Counted from the first letter of the stretch, positions 10,639-18,956 are shown. The stretch is 64,000 bases of DNA from Klebsiella sp. BIGb0138 (GCF_004342285.1 NZ_SMCV01000002.1:620001-684000); one strand, 5' to 3'. The notes: a model not told the origin generated them from the letters alone. Numbers and translations are program-made.

Positions 10639-11393
10639 TGGGCGTGGAGCTGAGCGATGAGGAGATGCTGCGCTACAACCGGCAAATCATCCTCCGCGGT
10701 TTTGATTTTGACGGTCAGGAGCAGCTGAAAGCCGCCCGGGTGCTGGTGGTCGGACTCGGCGGGCTCGGCTGTGCCGCCGCGCAGTATCTGGCGGCGGCAG
10801 GCGTCGGGCAGCTGACGCTGCTGGATTTTGATAGCGTGTCACTCTCCAATTTGCAGCGCCAGACCCTGCACAGCGATGCGACTCTCGGCCAGCCGAAAGT
10901 CGACTCCGCCCGCGAGGCGCTGGCGCGGATCAATCCCCATGTTCAGCTCACGCCGCTTAACGCTCTGCTGGAAGGGCCGGCGCTGTGGGCGCAAATCGCC
11001 GCCCATGATCTGGTGCTTGACTGTACCGATAACGTCGCCATCCGCAACCAGCTTAACGCCGGCTGCTTTCAGCACCGCACGCCGCTGGTTTCCGGCGCGG
11101 CTATTCGTATGGAAGGCCAGATCAGCGTCTTCACCTGGCAGGAGGGTGAGCCGTGCTATCGCTGCCTGAGCCGTCTGTTTGGCGATAACGCCCTTACCTG
11201 CGTTGAGGCCGGTGTGATGGCCCCGCTGGTGGGGATCATCGGCGCCCTGCAGGCGATGGAAGCCATCAAGGTTCTCACCCACTACGGCACGCCCGCGGCG
11301 GGGAAAATCGTGATCTATGATGCGATGACCTGCCAGTTCCGAGAAATGAGACTGCCGCGCAATCCGCAGTGCGAGGTGTGCGCAAGCCGCTAA
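10638..11393 (+). CDS. moeB: Molybdopterin-synthase adenylyltransferase MoeB
   Basis: E1-like enzyme that adenylates the C-terminus of MoaD so it can accept sulfur for molybdopterin synthesis. It has 251 aa (E. coli 249). The ATP-binding Rossmann motif GLGGLGCAAAQYL is near residues 37-49, the catalytic region has LDCTDN, and two zinc CxxC pairs (CYRC and CEVC) are present. The start overlaps the moeA stop by one base. In E. coli fsaA lies between moeB and pflE; here the next gene follows after 159 bp with no room for fsaA. Confidence 0.96.
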   Translation: MGVELSDEEMLRYNRQIILRGFDFDGQEQLKAARVLVVGLGGLGCAAAQYLAAAGVGQLTLLDFDSVSLSNLQRQTLHSDATLGQPKVDSAREALARINPHVQLTPLNALLEGPALWAQIAAHDLVLDCTDNVAIRNQLNAGCFQHRTPLVSGAAIRMEGQISVFTWQEGEPCYRCLSRLFGDNALTCVEAGVMAPLVGIIGALQAMEAIKVLTHYGTPAAGKIVIYDAMTCQFREMRLPRNPQCEVCASR

Positions 11394-11484
11394 CCTGCCA
11401 CTGCCTTCCGGCGGCGGCGGTCGCCGGCTAATCTGTGACCTGCAACACCTTTCCCGTTCTTTGCCAGCTTCTCCGCCATGCTTG

Positions 11485-11498
11485 TTGATTTGCATCAA
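11485..11498 (+). promoter_or_regulatory. Perfect FNR box upstream of pflE
   Basis: TTGAT-TTGC-ATCAA matches the FNR consensus TTGAT-N4-ATCAA without error. A TTTAAT at 11521-11526 is a good -10 (5 of 6) and predicts transcription from about 11533; the box centre (11491.5) is then at -41.5, the usual class II activating position. Activation without oxygen would suit an oxygen-sensitive glycyl-radical enzyme. Confidence 0.8.
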
Positions 11499-11500
11499 TA

Positions 11501-11520
11501 TAACTTTCATTCGAAAGTTA
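11501..11520. promoter_or_regulatory. Operator-like palindrome, site A, in the pflE promoter
   Basis: TAACTTTCATTCGAAAGTTA has perfect 8-bp arms around ATTC. It fills the space between the FNR box and the -10 (about -33 to -14), so a bound protein would block RNA polymerase. The core TTTCATTCGAAA recurs before ybiV and ybiU. The binding protein is unknown. Confidence 0.7.
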
Positions 11521-11552
11521 TTTAATCTTCATATGCAAAGAGAGAGCTCATC

Positions 11553-12452
11553 ATGATCTTCAATATTCAGCGCTATTCCACCCATGACGGCCCAGGGATC
11601 CGCACCGTGGTGTTCCTTAAAGGCTGCTCGTTGGGCTGCCGCTGGTGCCAGAACCCGGAAAGCCGCGCCCGTACGGCGGACCTGCTGTATGACGCCCGTT
11701 TGTGCCTCGACGGTTGCGACCTGTGCCAGCAGGCGGCGCCGGAGGTGATAACCCGCAAGCTGGATGGCCTGATTATCCATCGTGAAAAGCTCACCGATGA
11801 CCACTATGCGCGGCTGCGCGAATGCTGCCCGACTACCGCGCTCACCGTCTGTGGCGAAGAGAAAAGCGTGGACGAGATTATGACCGCAGTGCTACGCGAT
11901 AAGCCCTTTTACGATCGCAGCGGCGGCGGGATCACTCTCTCCGGCGGCGAACCCTTTATGAGCCCTGAACTGGCGCTGCCGCTGTTGCGAAAAAGCCATG
12001 AGGCCGGGATCCATACCGCCGTCGAAACGTGCCTGCACGTACCGTGGAAGTATGTGGCCCCCTCTTTGCCGTGGATCGATCTGTTCCTCGCCGATCTCAA
12101 GCATGTGAATGAGGCCATTTTCAATACGTGGACCGACGGCAGCGCCCGCCGGGTGCTGGATAACCTGCAGCGCGTCGCGCAGGCCGGGAAGAAAATCATC
12201 ATCCGCGTCCCGCTCATTCCGGGCTTTAACGCCGATGAAGCCGCGATTACCGCCATAACCGATTTTGCCGCCGACCGCCTGCAGGTCGGAGAGATTCATT
12301 TCCTGCCGTACCACACGCTGGGAATGAACAAATACCAGTTACTCAGTCAGCCCTATACCGCTCCGGACAAACCGCTTGCTGCCCCCGAGCTGCTCGCCTT
12401 CGCGCAGCACTATGCTCAGAGCAAAGGTTTAACGGCTACTTTACGAGGATAA
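11553..12452 (+). CDS. pflE: Glycyl-radical enzyme activating protein PflE (YbiY)
   Basis: Radical-SAM enzyme expected to install the glycyl radical on the neighbouring PflF. It has 299 aa. The motif GCSLGCRWC (Cys-x3-Cys-x2-Cys, residues 28-37) binds the catalytic 4Fe-4S cluster, and [13 protein letters not shown] is the SAM-binding GGE region. Between them lies a reduced ferredoxin-like insert (CLDGCDLC, then [11 protein letters not shown]) with fewer cysteines than the two-cluster activases. The start ATG 11553 follows GAGAGCTC. It lies four bases before pflF and shares its promoter, which has an FNR box and palindrome A. The true substrate of the PflE/PflF pair is not established. Confidence 0.92.
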   Translation: MIFNIQRYSTHDGPGIRTVVFLKGCSLGCRWCQNPESRARTADLLYDARLCLDGCDLCQQAAPEVITRKLDGLIIHREKLTDDHYARLRECCPTTALTVCGEEKSVDEIMTAVLRDKPFYDRSGGGITLSGGEPFMSPELALPLLRKSHEAGIHTAVETCLHVPWKYVAPSLPWIDLFLADLKHVNEAIFNTWTDGSARRVLDNLQRVAQAGKKIIIRVPLIPGFNADEAAITAITDFAADRLQVGEIHFLPYHTLGMNKYQLLSQPYTAPDKPLAAPELLAFAQHYAQSKGLTATLRG

Positions 12453-12456
12453 ACTC

Positions 12457-14889
12457 ATGACCACTCTGAAACTGGATACGCTGAGCGCCCGCATTCAGGC
12501 GCACAAAATGGCGCTGGTGCATATTGTTAAGCCGCCGGTATGCACCGAACGCGCGCAGCATTACACCACCGCTTATCAGCAGCATCTGGATAAGCCGCTC
12601 CCGGTACGTCGCGCGCTGGCGCTGGCCCATCACCTGGCGGAGCGCACCATCTGGATCAAGCACGACGAGCTGATCGTCGGCAACCAGGCGAGCGAAGTCC
12701 GCGCGGCGCCGATCTTCCCGGAATATACCGTCAGCTGGATAGAAAAAGAGATCGATGACCTCGCCGATCGCCCGGGCGCGGGCTTCGCGGTCAGCGAAGA
12801 GAACAAGCGCGTTCTGCATGAAATCTGCCCGTGGTGGCGCGGACAAACCGTCCAGGACCGCTGCTACGGGATGTTCAGCGATGAGCAAAAAGCGCTGCTG
12901 GCGACCGGGATTATCAAAGCCGAAGGCAACATGACCTCCGGCGACGCTCATCTGGCGGTTAACTATCCCCTGCTGCTGGAAAAAGGTCTCGATGGCCTGC
13001 GCGCTAAAGTCGCCGAGCGCCGCTCGCGGATTAACCTCACCGTGCTGGCAGATTTACACGGCGAACAGTTCCTGAAAGCGATGGATATCGTTCTGGCAGC
13101 GGTGAGCGAACATTGCCAACGCTTTGCCGCGCTGGCCCGGACGATGGCCGCCGCAGAAACGCGCGAAGCCCGTCGCGACGAGCTGCTGGCCATCGCCGAA
13201 AACTGCGCCATTATCGCCCATGAACCGCCAAAAACCTTCTGGCAGGCGCTGCAGCTGTGCTATTTCATCCAGCTGATCCTGCAAATCGAATCCAACGGCC
13301 ACTCGGTCTCCTTCGGCCGAATGGACCAGTATCTGTACCCGTACTATCGCCGCGACGTCGAACTGCAGCACTCTCTGGAACGTGAGCAGGCGATTGAAAT
13401 GCTGCATAGCTGCTGGCTGAAGCTGCTGGAAGTGAACAAAATCCGCTCCGGCTCGCACTCCAAAGCCTCTGCGGGCAGCCCGCTGTACCAGAACGTCACC
13501 ATCGGCGGACAGAATCTGGTCGACGGCAAGCCGCAGGACGCGGTGAACCCGCTCTCCTACGCGATCCTCGAATCCTGCGGCCGCCTGCGTTCCACCCAGC
13601 CCAACCTCAGCGTGCGTTACCATGCCGGGATGAGCAATGACTTCCTCGATGCCTGCGTGCAGGTGATCCGCTGCGGTTTCGGCATGCCGGCGTTCAATAA
13701 CGACGAAATCGTTATTCCGGAATTCATCAAGCTCGGCATTGAGCCGCAGGACGCTTACGACTACGCCGCCATTGGCTGCATCGAAACCGCCGTCGGCGGC
13801 AAGTGGGGCTATCGCTGTACCGGGATGAGCTTTATTAACTTCGCCCGGGTGATGCTGGCCACTCTCGAAGGCGGCCGCGATGCCACCAGCGGCCAGGTGT
13901 TTCTGCCGCAGGAGCGCGCGCTGTCGAAAGGCAACTTCGCCAGCTTCGACCAGGTGCTGGAGGACTGGGACAGGCAGATTCGCTACTACACGCGCAAATC
14001 TATCGAGATCGAGTACGTGGTCGATACCATGCTGGAAGAGAACGTCCACGACATTCTGTGCTCGGCGCTGGTGGATGATTGTATCGAGCGGGCGAAGAGC
14101 ATTAAGCAGGGCGGGGCGAAATACGACTGGGTATCCGGTTTGCAGGTCGGTATCGCCAACCTCGGCAACAGCTTAGTGGCGGTGAAAAAACTGGTGTTTG
14201 AGCAGGGCGCGATCGGTCAGCAGCAGCTGGCGCAAGCCCTGGCGGAGGACTTCGCCGGACTGACCCACGAACAGCTGCGCCAACGCCTCATTAACGGCGC
14301 GCCGAAGTACGGCAACGATGATGACAGCGTGGATATTCTGCTGGCGCGCGCGTATCAGACCTATATCGATGAGCTGAAGCAATATCATAACCCGCGCTAC
14401 GGCCGCGGCCCGATTGGCGGTAACTACTACGCCGGGACCTCTTCCATCTCGGCAAACGTACCGTTTGGCGCGCAGACGATGGCCACCCCGGATGGGCGCA
14501 AAGCGCACTCCCCGCTGGCGGAAGGGGCAAGCCCGGCGTCAGGGACTGACCACCTCGGGCCCACCGCGGTGATCGGCTCCGTCGGTAAACTCCCCACCGG
14601 GTCGATTCTCGGCGGCGTACTGCTGAATCAGAAGCTCAATCCGGCGACGCTGGAGAACGAGTCCGATAAACAGAAGCTGATGGTGCTGCTGCGCACCTTC
14701 TTCGAGGTGCATAAAGGCTGGCATATCCAGTACAACATCGTCTCGCGCGAAACGCTGCTGGAAGCGAAGAAACACCCTGACCAGTATCGCGACTTAGTGG
14801 TCCGCGTCGCCGGCTATTCGGCCTTCTTCACCGCCCTGTCGCCGGATGCCCAGGACGATATCATCGCCCGCACCGAGCATACGCTGTAA
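12457..14889 (+). CDS. pflF: Glycyl-radical enzyme PflF (YbiW), substrate unassigned
   Basis: An 810-aa member of the pyruvate formate-lyase superfamily, the same length as E. coli YbiW. The catalytic Cys441 lies in IGCIETAVGG and the radical-bearing Gly786 in RVAGYSAFF. The active site has a single cysteine followed by I-E (GCIE) instead of the Cys-Cys pair of true pyruvate formate-lyase, as in diol-dehydratase or decarboxylase-like clades, so the name is conventional and the reaction is unknown. The ribosome binding site GAGG overlaps the end of pflE (gap four bases). Its 3' end grades into a 135-bp tandem repeat whose units carry a diverged copy of the last codons. The FNR box upstream supports anaerobic expression. 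Confidence 0.93.
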   Translation: MTTLKLDTLSARIQAHKMALVHIVKPPVCTERAQHYTTAYQQHLDKPLPVRRALALAHHLAERTIWIKHDELIVGNQASEVRAAPIFPEYTVSWIEKEIDDLADRPGAGFAVSEENKRVLHEICPWWRGQTVQDRCYGMFSDEQKALLATGIIKAEGNMTSGDAHLAVNYPLLLEKGLDGLRAKVAERRSRINLTVLADLHGEQFLKAMDIVLAAVSEHCQRFAALARTMAAAETREARRDELLAIAENCAIIAHEPPKTFWQALQLCYFIQLILQIESNGHSVSFGRMDQYLYPYYRRDVELQHSLEREQAIEMLHSCWLKLLEVNKIRSGSHSKASAGSPLYQNVTIGGQNLVDGKPQDAVNPLSYAILESCGRLRSTQPNLSVRYHAGMSNDFLDACVQVIRCGFGMPAFNNDEIVIPEFIKLGIEPQDAYDYAAIGCIETAVGGKWGYRCTGMSFINFARVMLATLEGGRDATSGQVFLPQERALSKGNFASFDQVLEDWDRQIRYYTRKSIEIEYVVDTMLEENVHDILCSALVDDCIERAKSIKQGGAKYDWVSGLQVGIANLGNSLVAVKKLVFEQGAIGQQQLAQALAEDFAGLTHEQLRQRLINGAPKYGNDDDSVDILLARAYQTYIDELKQYHNPRYGRGPIGGNYYAGTSSISANVPFGAQTMATPDGRKAHSPLAEGASPASGTDHLGPTAVIGSVGKLPTGSILGGVLLNQKLNPATLENESDKQKLMVLLRTFFEVHKGWHIQYNIVSRETLLEAKKHPDQYRDLVVRVAGYSAFFTALSPDAQDDIIARTEHTL

Positions 14890-15391
14890 GTAAAAGCCCC
14901 GGCTGGCGCTGCGCTGAGCCGGGCTACGGATTCACGGCCATTTGCTGGCTGGTAGCCCGGGTCAGACGTTAGCGCCGCAACCCGGAGACGAGTTCATCGC
15001 CCATACCAGGCCTACGCTGTAAGTAAAAGCCCCGGCTGGCGCTGCGCTGAGCCGGGCTACGGATTCACGGCCATTTGCGCGCCGTGGTAGCCCGGGTCAG
15101 GCGTTAGCGCCGCAACCCGGAGACGAGTTCATCGCCCGTACCAGGCCTACGCTGTAAGTAAAAGCCCCGGCTGGCGCTGCGCTGAGCCGGGCTACGGATT
15201 CACGGCCATCTGCGCGCCGTGGTAGCCCGGGTCAGGCGTTAGCGCCGCAACCCGGAGACGAGTTCATCGCCCGTACCAGGCCTACGCTGTAAGTAAAAGC
15301 CCCGGCTGGCGCTGCGCTGAGCCGGGCTACGGATTCACGGCCATTTGCGCGCCGTGGTAGCCCGGGTCAGGCGTTAGCGCCGCAACCCGGG
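14881..15391 (+). repeat. 135-bp tandem repeat with REP/BIME pairs, 3.8 copies
   Basis: Units begin with ACGCTGTAAG at 14881, 15014, 15149 and 15284; spacings are 133, 135 and 135, and the fourth stops near 15391. Each holds two inverted GC-rich REP arms (CCCCGGCTGGCGCTGCGC and the CCCGGGTCAGGCGTTAGCG side). Each full unit ends with about 37 bases resembling the 3' end of pflF, including its last codons and stop. The first copy differs most; copies 2-4 are nearly identical. The remainder of the gap up to ybiV (15392-15544) holds the ybiV promoter sites. Confidence 0.9.
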
Positions 15392-15464
15392 AATTTTCTC
15401 CCGTACATTGTCAGCCGCTAGCGGAGTCAACCCACCTATCTGGAGCGCAACGAGGCGGATGAAG

Positions 15465-15476
15465 TTTCATTCGAAA
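15465..15476. promoter_or_regulatory. Operator-like palindrome core, site B, upstream of ybiV
   Basis: TTTCATTCGAAA, identical to the core of site A, 80 bp before the ybiV start. The flanks (AG before, T after) extend the symmetry less than at site A. Confidence 0.6.
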
Positions 15477-15482
15477 TAAATT

Positions 15483-15498
15483 TGTGCTTTGGGTCACA
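15483..15498. promoter_or_regulatory. CRP-like site upstream of ybiV
   Basis: TGTGC-TTTGGG-TCACA matches 9 of 10 consensus CRP bases. A TAGAAT at 15506-15511 could be the -10, but the spacing to it is not the standard class II arrangement, so the effect is uncertain. Confidence 0.5.
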
Positions 15499-15544
15499 TT
15501 GTAATTAGAATGTTACTGGTCGCAGTTAAGCCAGGAGCACAGGT

Positions 15545-16360
15545 ATGACCGTTAAAGTTATCGTCACTGATATGGACGGAACTTTTCTCAATGACGCCAA
15601 GCAGTATGACCGCCCGCGTTTTCTTGCGCAGTTCGCGCAACTTCAGCAGCAAGGTATTGAATTCGTTGTCGCCAGCGGCAACCAGTACTACCAGCTGATC
15701 TCCTTTTTCCCTGAAATCCGACAGCAGATCTCTTTCGTCGCCGAGAACGGGGCGCTGGTGTATGAGCACGGCAAGCAGCTGTTTCACGGCGAGCTGACGC
15801 GCCACGAATCCCAGGTGGTCATTGGCGAGCTGCTGAAAGATAGCCAGCTGAACTTTGTCGCCTGCGGCCTGCAGAGCGCCTACGTCAGCGATAAAGCCCC
15901 CGATGCGTTTGTCGCCCTGATGGCAAAACACTATCACCGCCTGCAGCGCATCAGCGATTATCAGCAAATCGACGACACCCTGTTTAAGTTTTCGCTCAAT
16001 CTGCCGGATAGCGAGATCCCGCAGCTGATCGATAAACTGCACGTTGCGCTGGATGGCATCATGAAGCCGGTGACCAGCGGTTTCGGCTTCGTCGATTTAA
16101 TCATTCCCGGCCTGCATAAAGCGAACGGCATCAGTCGCCTGCTGAAACGCTGGCACGTCTCGCCGCAGGAGTGCGTCGCCATTGGCGACAGCGGCAACGA
16201 CGCGGAAATGCTCAAGCTGGTGAAATACTCATTCGCCATGGGCAATGCCGCCGAAAGCATCAAAACTATCTCGCAGTATGCGACCGATGACAATAATCAC
16301 CACGGCGCGCTAAAGGTCATTCAGGCCGTTCTGGATAACGCCTCCCCCTTCGACGTCTGA
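15545..16360 (+). CDS. ybiV: HAD-family sugar phosphatase YbiV
   Basis: Cof-type HAD phosphatase acting on sugar phosphates. It has 271 aa, the E. coli length. Motif I is DMDGT with nucleophile Asp9 and acid/base Asp11. Motif II SGN lies near residue 46 and motif [11 protein letters not shown] near residue 215. A C2 cap domain occupies roughly residues 85-190. The ATG at 15545 follows CAGGAGCACAGGT. It lies between the pflF repeat and ybiU and shares the TTTCATTCGAAA operator core with both neighbours, suggesting it works with the PflF/YbiU pathway. A strong terminator follows. Confidence 0.94.
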   Translation: MTVKVIVTDMDGTFLNDAKQYDRPRFLAQFAQLQQQGIEFVVASGNQYYQLISFFPEIRQQISFVAENGALVYEHGKQLFHGELTRHESQVVIGELLKDSQLNFVACGLQSAYVSDKAPDAFVALMAKHYHRLQRISDYQQIDDTLFKFSLNLPDSEIPQLIDKLHVALDGIMKPVTSGFGFVDLIIPGLHKANGISRLLKRWHVSPQECVAIGDSGNDAEMLKLVKYSFAMGNAAESIKTISQYATDDNNHHGALKVIQAVLDNASPFDV

Positions 16361-16368
16361 TCGCTCAG

Positions 16369-16392
16369 CGGGGCCTTCCGCCCCGGTTTTTT
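16369..16392 (+). terminator. Rho-independent terminator after ybiV
   Basis: CGGGGC-CTTCC-GCCCCG stem followed by GGTTTTTT, nine bases after the ybiV stop. Confidence 0.85.
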
Positions 16393-16471
16393 CCATTTTG
16401 TGCACTCCCTTTAATTTTTAAACTTGCATTAACTTAAATTTAACTTAAATTAACGTTTGTAAGATTTAATA

Positions 16472-16485
16472 CTTTCGAATGAAAG
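16472..16485. promoter_or_regulatory. Operator-like palindrome, site C, at the ybiU start
   Basis: CTTTCGAATGAAAG is the reverse complement of the site A core. A TTTAAT at 16465-16470 directly precedes it and may be the -10, placing the site over the transcription start, only 15 bp before the ybiU ATG. Confidence 0.65.
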
Positions 16486-16500
16486 ATGAGTGAGGTCACC

Positions 16501-17766
16501 ATGGCTGCTATCTATACCCACGAAACATTACCTGCCGACCACAAAGCGGCAATTCGACAAATGAAACAGCATCTGCGCGGGCAAATCGGCGATGTGCAGG
16601 CGGTGTTCGATAAGCTAACGGCGCGGATTAGCGCGCGTCTGGCAGAGATCGAGGCGCTGAAGGCCCGCGGCGAAGAGGTCTGGCCGGTGATCCCATTTAG
16701 CGATATTGCCCAGGGTAAGGTCAGCCCCGCCCAGCGCGAAGCCATCAAGCGTCGCGGCTGCGCGGTGATCAAAGGTCATTTTTCACGCGAGCGCGCGCTG
16801 GCCTGGGATAACGCAATGCTGGAGTATCTCGACCACAACCATTTCGATGACGTTTACAAAGGCCCCGGCGATACCTTCTTCGGCTCACTCGACGCCTCAC
16901 GCCCGGAAATTTACCCGATTTACTGGTCCCAGGCGCAGATGCAGGCGCGGCAGAGCGATGAAATGGCGGCCGTGCAATCGTTCCTCAACCGCCTGTGGAC
17001 CTTTAACCATGACGGCAAACAGTGGTTCGATCCTGACGTCAGCGTCATTTACCCGGACCGTATTCGCCGCCGCCCGCCGGGCACCACCTCAAAAGGGCTG
17101 GGCGCGCACACCGATTCCGGAGCGCTGGAGCGCTGGCTGCTGCCGGCCTACCAACGCGTCTTTGCCAACGTTTTTAACGGCAATATTGAAGCCTACGACC
17201 CGTGGGATGCGGCGCACCGCACCGAAGTGGAAGAGTATACCGTCGACAACACCACCAAATGTTCCGTCTTCCGTACCTTCCAGGGCTGGACCGCACTCTC
17301 GGATATGATTCCGGGTCAGGGACTGCTGCACGTGGTGCCGATTCCGGAAGCGATGGCCTATGTCCTGCTGCGGCCGCTGCTTGACGACGTGCCGGAAGAC
17401 GAGCTGTGCGGCGTGGCGCCGGGCAAAGTGCTGCCGATTTCACAGAAATGGCACCCGCTGCTGATGAAAGCGCTGAGCTCGATTCCGGCGCTCAACGCCG
17501 GCGATTCGGTATGGTGGCACTGCGATGTGATTCACTCGGTTGCCCCGGTTGAAAACCAGCAGGGCTGGGGCAACGTGATGTATATCCCCGCCGCGCCGAT
17601 GTGCGAGAAAAACCTCGCCTACGCGCAGAAGGTCAAACTGGCGCTGGAAAAAGGCGCTTCGCCGGGTGACTTCCCGCGTGAAGACTACGAGGCCGACTGG
17701 CAGGAACGTTTTACCCTGGACGATCTCAACGTTCACGGTAAACGGGCGCTGGGTATCCCCGTTTAG
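16501..17766 (+). CDS. ybiU: DUF1479 protein YbiU, putative Fe(II)/2-oxoglutarate oxygenase-like
   Basis: Uncharacterised DUF1479 protein. Starting at ATG 16501, after GAGGT, it has 421 aa, equal to E. coli YbiU; a start 15 bases earlier has no ribosome binding site. The sequence GLGAHTDSGALERW (His-x-Asp near residue 204) and the later WWHCDVIHSVAPV with a distal His, then GWGNVMYIPAAP, resemble the iron facial triad and 2-oxoglutarate site of cupin-fold oxygenases; this role is inferred. Its 3' end overlaps the convergent LacI-type gene by four bases. An oxygenase sharing an operator with an anaerobic glycyl-radical enzyme suggests alternative oxygen-dependent and oxygen-free routes; this is speculation. 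Confidence 0.9.
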   Translation: MAAIYTHETLPADHKAAIRQMKQHLRGQIGDVQAVFDKLTARISARLAEIEALKARGEEVWPVIPFSDIAQGKVSPAQREAIKRRGCAVIKGHFSRERALAWDNAMLEYLDHNHFDDVYKGPGDTFFGSLDASRPEIYPIYWSQAQMQARQSDEMAAVQSFLNRLWTFNHDGKQWFDPDVSVIYPDRIRRRPPGTTSKGLGAHTDSGALERWLLPAYQRVFANVFNGNIEAYDPWDAAHRTEVEEYTVDNTTKCSVFRTFQGWTALSDMIPGQGLLHVVPIPEAMAYVLLRPLLDDVPEDELCGVAPGKVLPISQKWHPLLMKALSSIPALNAGDSVWWHCDVIHSVAPVENQQGWGNVMYIPAAPMCEKNLAYAQKVKLALEKGASPGDFPREDYEADWQERFTLDDLNVHGKRALGIPV

Positions 17767-18836
17767 TCGTCATAGAGCCCGGCCTGCACTACGGCGGTAT
17801 GGCGGTTATCCGGCCGTATCCGCCGTACCGAGTCACGCACCGCCAGCGTACCGTGCAGCAGCAGTGAACCCCGCGGCGCATCCGGACGGAGCAGCCGCTG
17901 CTGCAGCATATGGACCGCTTCGGTACCCAGCTCATCGCGTGGGACGTGTACCGCGGTGAGCGGCACATCCTGGATCGCCGCCAGATTAAAGCCATCGATA
18001 CTCATCACCGATATATCCTGCGGCACCCGCAGGCCGCGCTTTTGCAATGCGCTGACGGTGCCGGCGACCATAAAATCGCCGCCCACCAGAAATGCCGTCG
18101 GCAGCGGTTTCCCCGCCTGCGCATCGAGCCATTCCCCTACCCGCTCTTCCGTCTCCCTGGCGCTGAAGCTGGCGACGGTAAGCAGATCCCGCCCGTCGCT
18201 AAACCGCAGATTCCGCGCGCGCCAGGCCTCCTTGATGCCCACCAGCCGCAGCTCCATGGTGTAGCGCCGCAGGCACATCACGTTCAGCACCGCCCGATGC
18301 CCCATATCAAACAGATACTGCGCGGCAAACTGGCCGATCAGCCGGTGATCCGGCGCAATCGACGGCAGGCGCATTCCCTCATCGCGGCAGTTGATCAGTA
18401 CGCAGGGTTTCGCCAGGTCCGCCGCCAGATCGTGAATATGCGGATCGTCAATACCGAGCAGGACGGCCGCCTCGGTTTCCGGCTCATTCATGCGCGCCAG
18501 AAACAGGTTGGCATCGCTGTCGTTCTCTTCCAGCGCACAGGTACGCAGGCGCACCTCATGCGCCGCCAGCGCGTGATGAATGCTCTGGATAACCCGGTAG
18601 TAATAGATATCGGAACGCTCGTCGAACGCCCGCTGCGGCGCAAACACCACCAGGCTATTGAGCAGCATGCGTCCGGCGGCGATGCCATCCATCACCCCCA
18701 TTTCGCGCGCGCAGGTCAGCACGGTCTGGCGCGCCTTCTCGCTGGTGTTCGCTTTTCCGGCCAGCACCCTGGAAACCGTACTCGCCGACATCCCCGTCCG
18801 GGCGGCGATTTCGGCGATTTTTAGCTTTTTATCCAT
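17763..18836 (-). CDS. LacI-family transcriptional regulator
   Basis: Sugar-responsive repressor. From ATG 18836 (MDKKLKIAEIAARTG) it has 357 aa; the HTH covers residues 5-26 (IAEIAARTGMSASTVSRVLAGK) followed by a periplasmic-binding-protein-like effector domain (about 62-340) with the typical SIDGFNLAAI segment near residue 280. A start at 18854 is possible but has no ribosome binding site and would sit closer to the operator. It is divergent from the MFS transporter and GH31 genes. Two palindromes with identical half-sites (18863-18876 and 18937-18956) lie between them, so it likely represses both itself and the transporter operon. Its ligand is not known; an alpha-glycoside-derived sugar is a reasonable guess. 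Confidence 0.9.
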   Translation of the reverse strand: MDKKLKIAEIAARTGMSASTVSRVLAGKANTSEKARQTVLTCAREMGVMDGIAAGRMLLNSLVVFAPQRAFDERSDIYYYRVIQSIHHALAAHEVRLRTCALEENDSDANLFLARMNEPETEAAVLLGIDDPHIHDLAADLAKPCVLINCRDEGMRLPSIAPDHRLIGQFAAQYLFDMGHRAVLNVMCLRRYTMELRLVGIKEAWRARNLRFSDGRDLLTVASFSARETEERVGEWLDAQAGKPLPTAFLVGGDFMVAGTVSALQKRGLRVPQDISVMSIDGFNLAAIQDVPLTAVHVPRDELGTEAVHMLQQRLLRPDAPRGSLLLHGTLAVRDSVRRIRPDNRHTAVVQAGLYDD

Positions 18837-18862
18837 TTTGTGATCCAGCTCCATTTTGCAAA

Positions 18863-18876
18863 TGAAAGAATTTTCA
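18863..18876. promoter_or_regulatory. LacI-type operator O1
   Basis: TGAAA-GAAT-TTTCA, perfect 5-bp arms, 26 bp before the regulator ATG at 18836. Same half-sites as O2, 77 bp away. The centre lacks the CG typical of many LacI operators. Confidence 0.65.
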
Positions 18877-18936
18877 CCAACTGAAAACCCAGTTTATCAA
18901 GCCACCGTTGGCATCTTCCGTGAGCATTCCGCCATC

Positions 18937-18956
18937 TTATGAAAAAGCTTTCATAA
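18937..18956. promoter_or_regulatory. LacI-type operator O2
   Basis: TTATGAAA-AAGC-TTTCATAA, perfect 8-bp arms including TGAAA-N4-TTTCA, in the divergent 302-bp gap (18837-19138) between the regulator and the MFS transporter. Apart from the two operators I see only AT-rich promoter-like DNA in this gap. Confidence 0.7.

Noticed and set aside
13054-14049. A 331-codon frame antisense to pflF
   Set aside because: Same reason: low-complexity His/Gln/Arg composition opposite a conserved enzyme.
14881-15391. Possible CRISPR array
   Set aside because: The repeat unit is 135 bp with no unique spacers; the period is the whole unit and contains REP arms.
16420-16455. Direct repeat TAACTTAAAT before ybiU as a regulator site
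   Set aside because: Two copies in AT-rich promoter DNA with no symmetry; could be chance.
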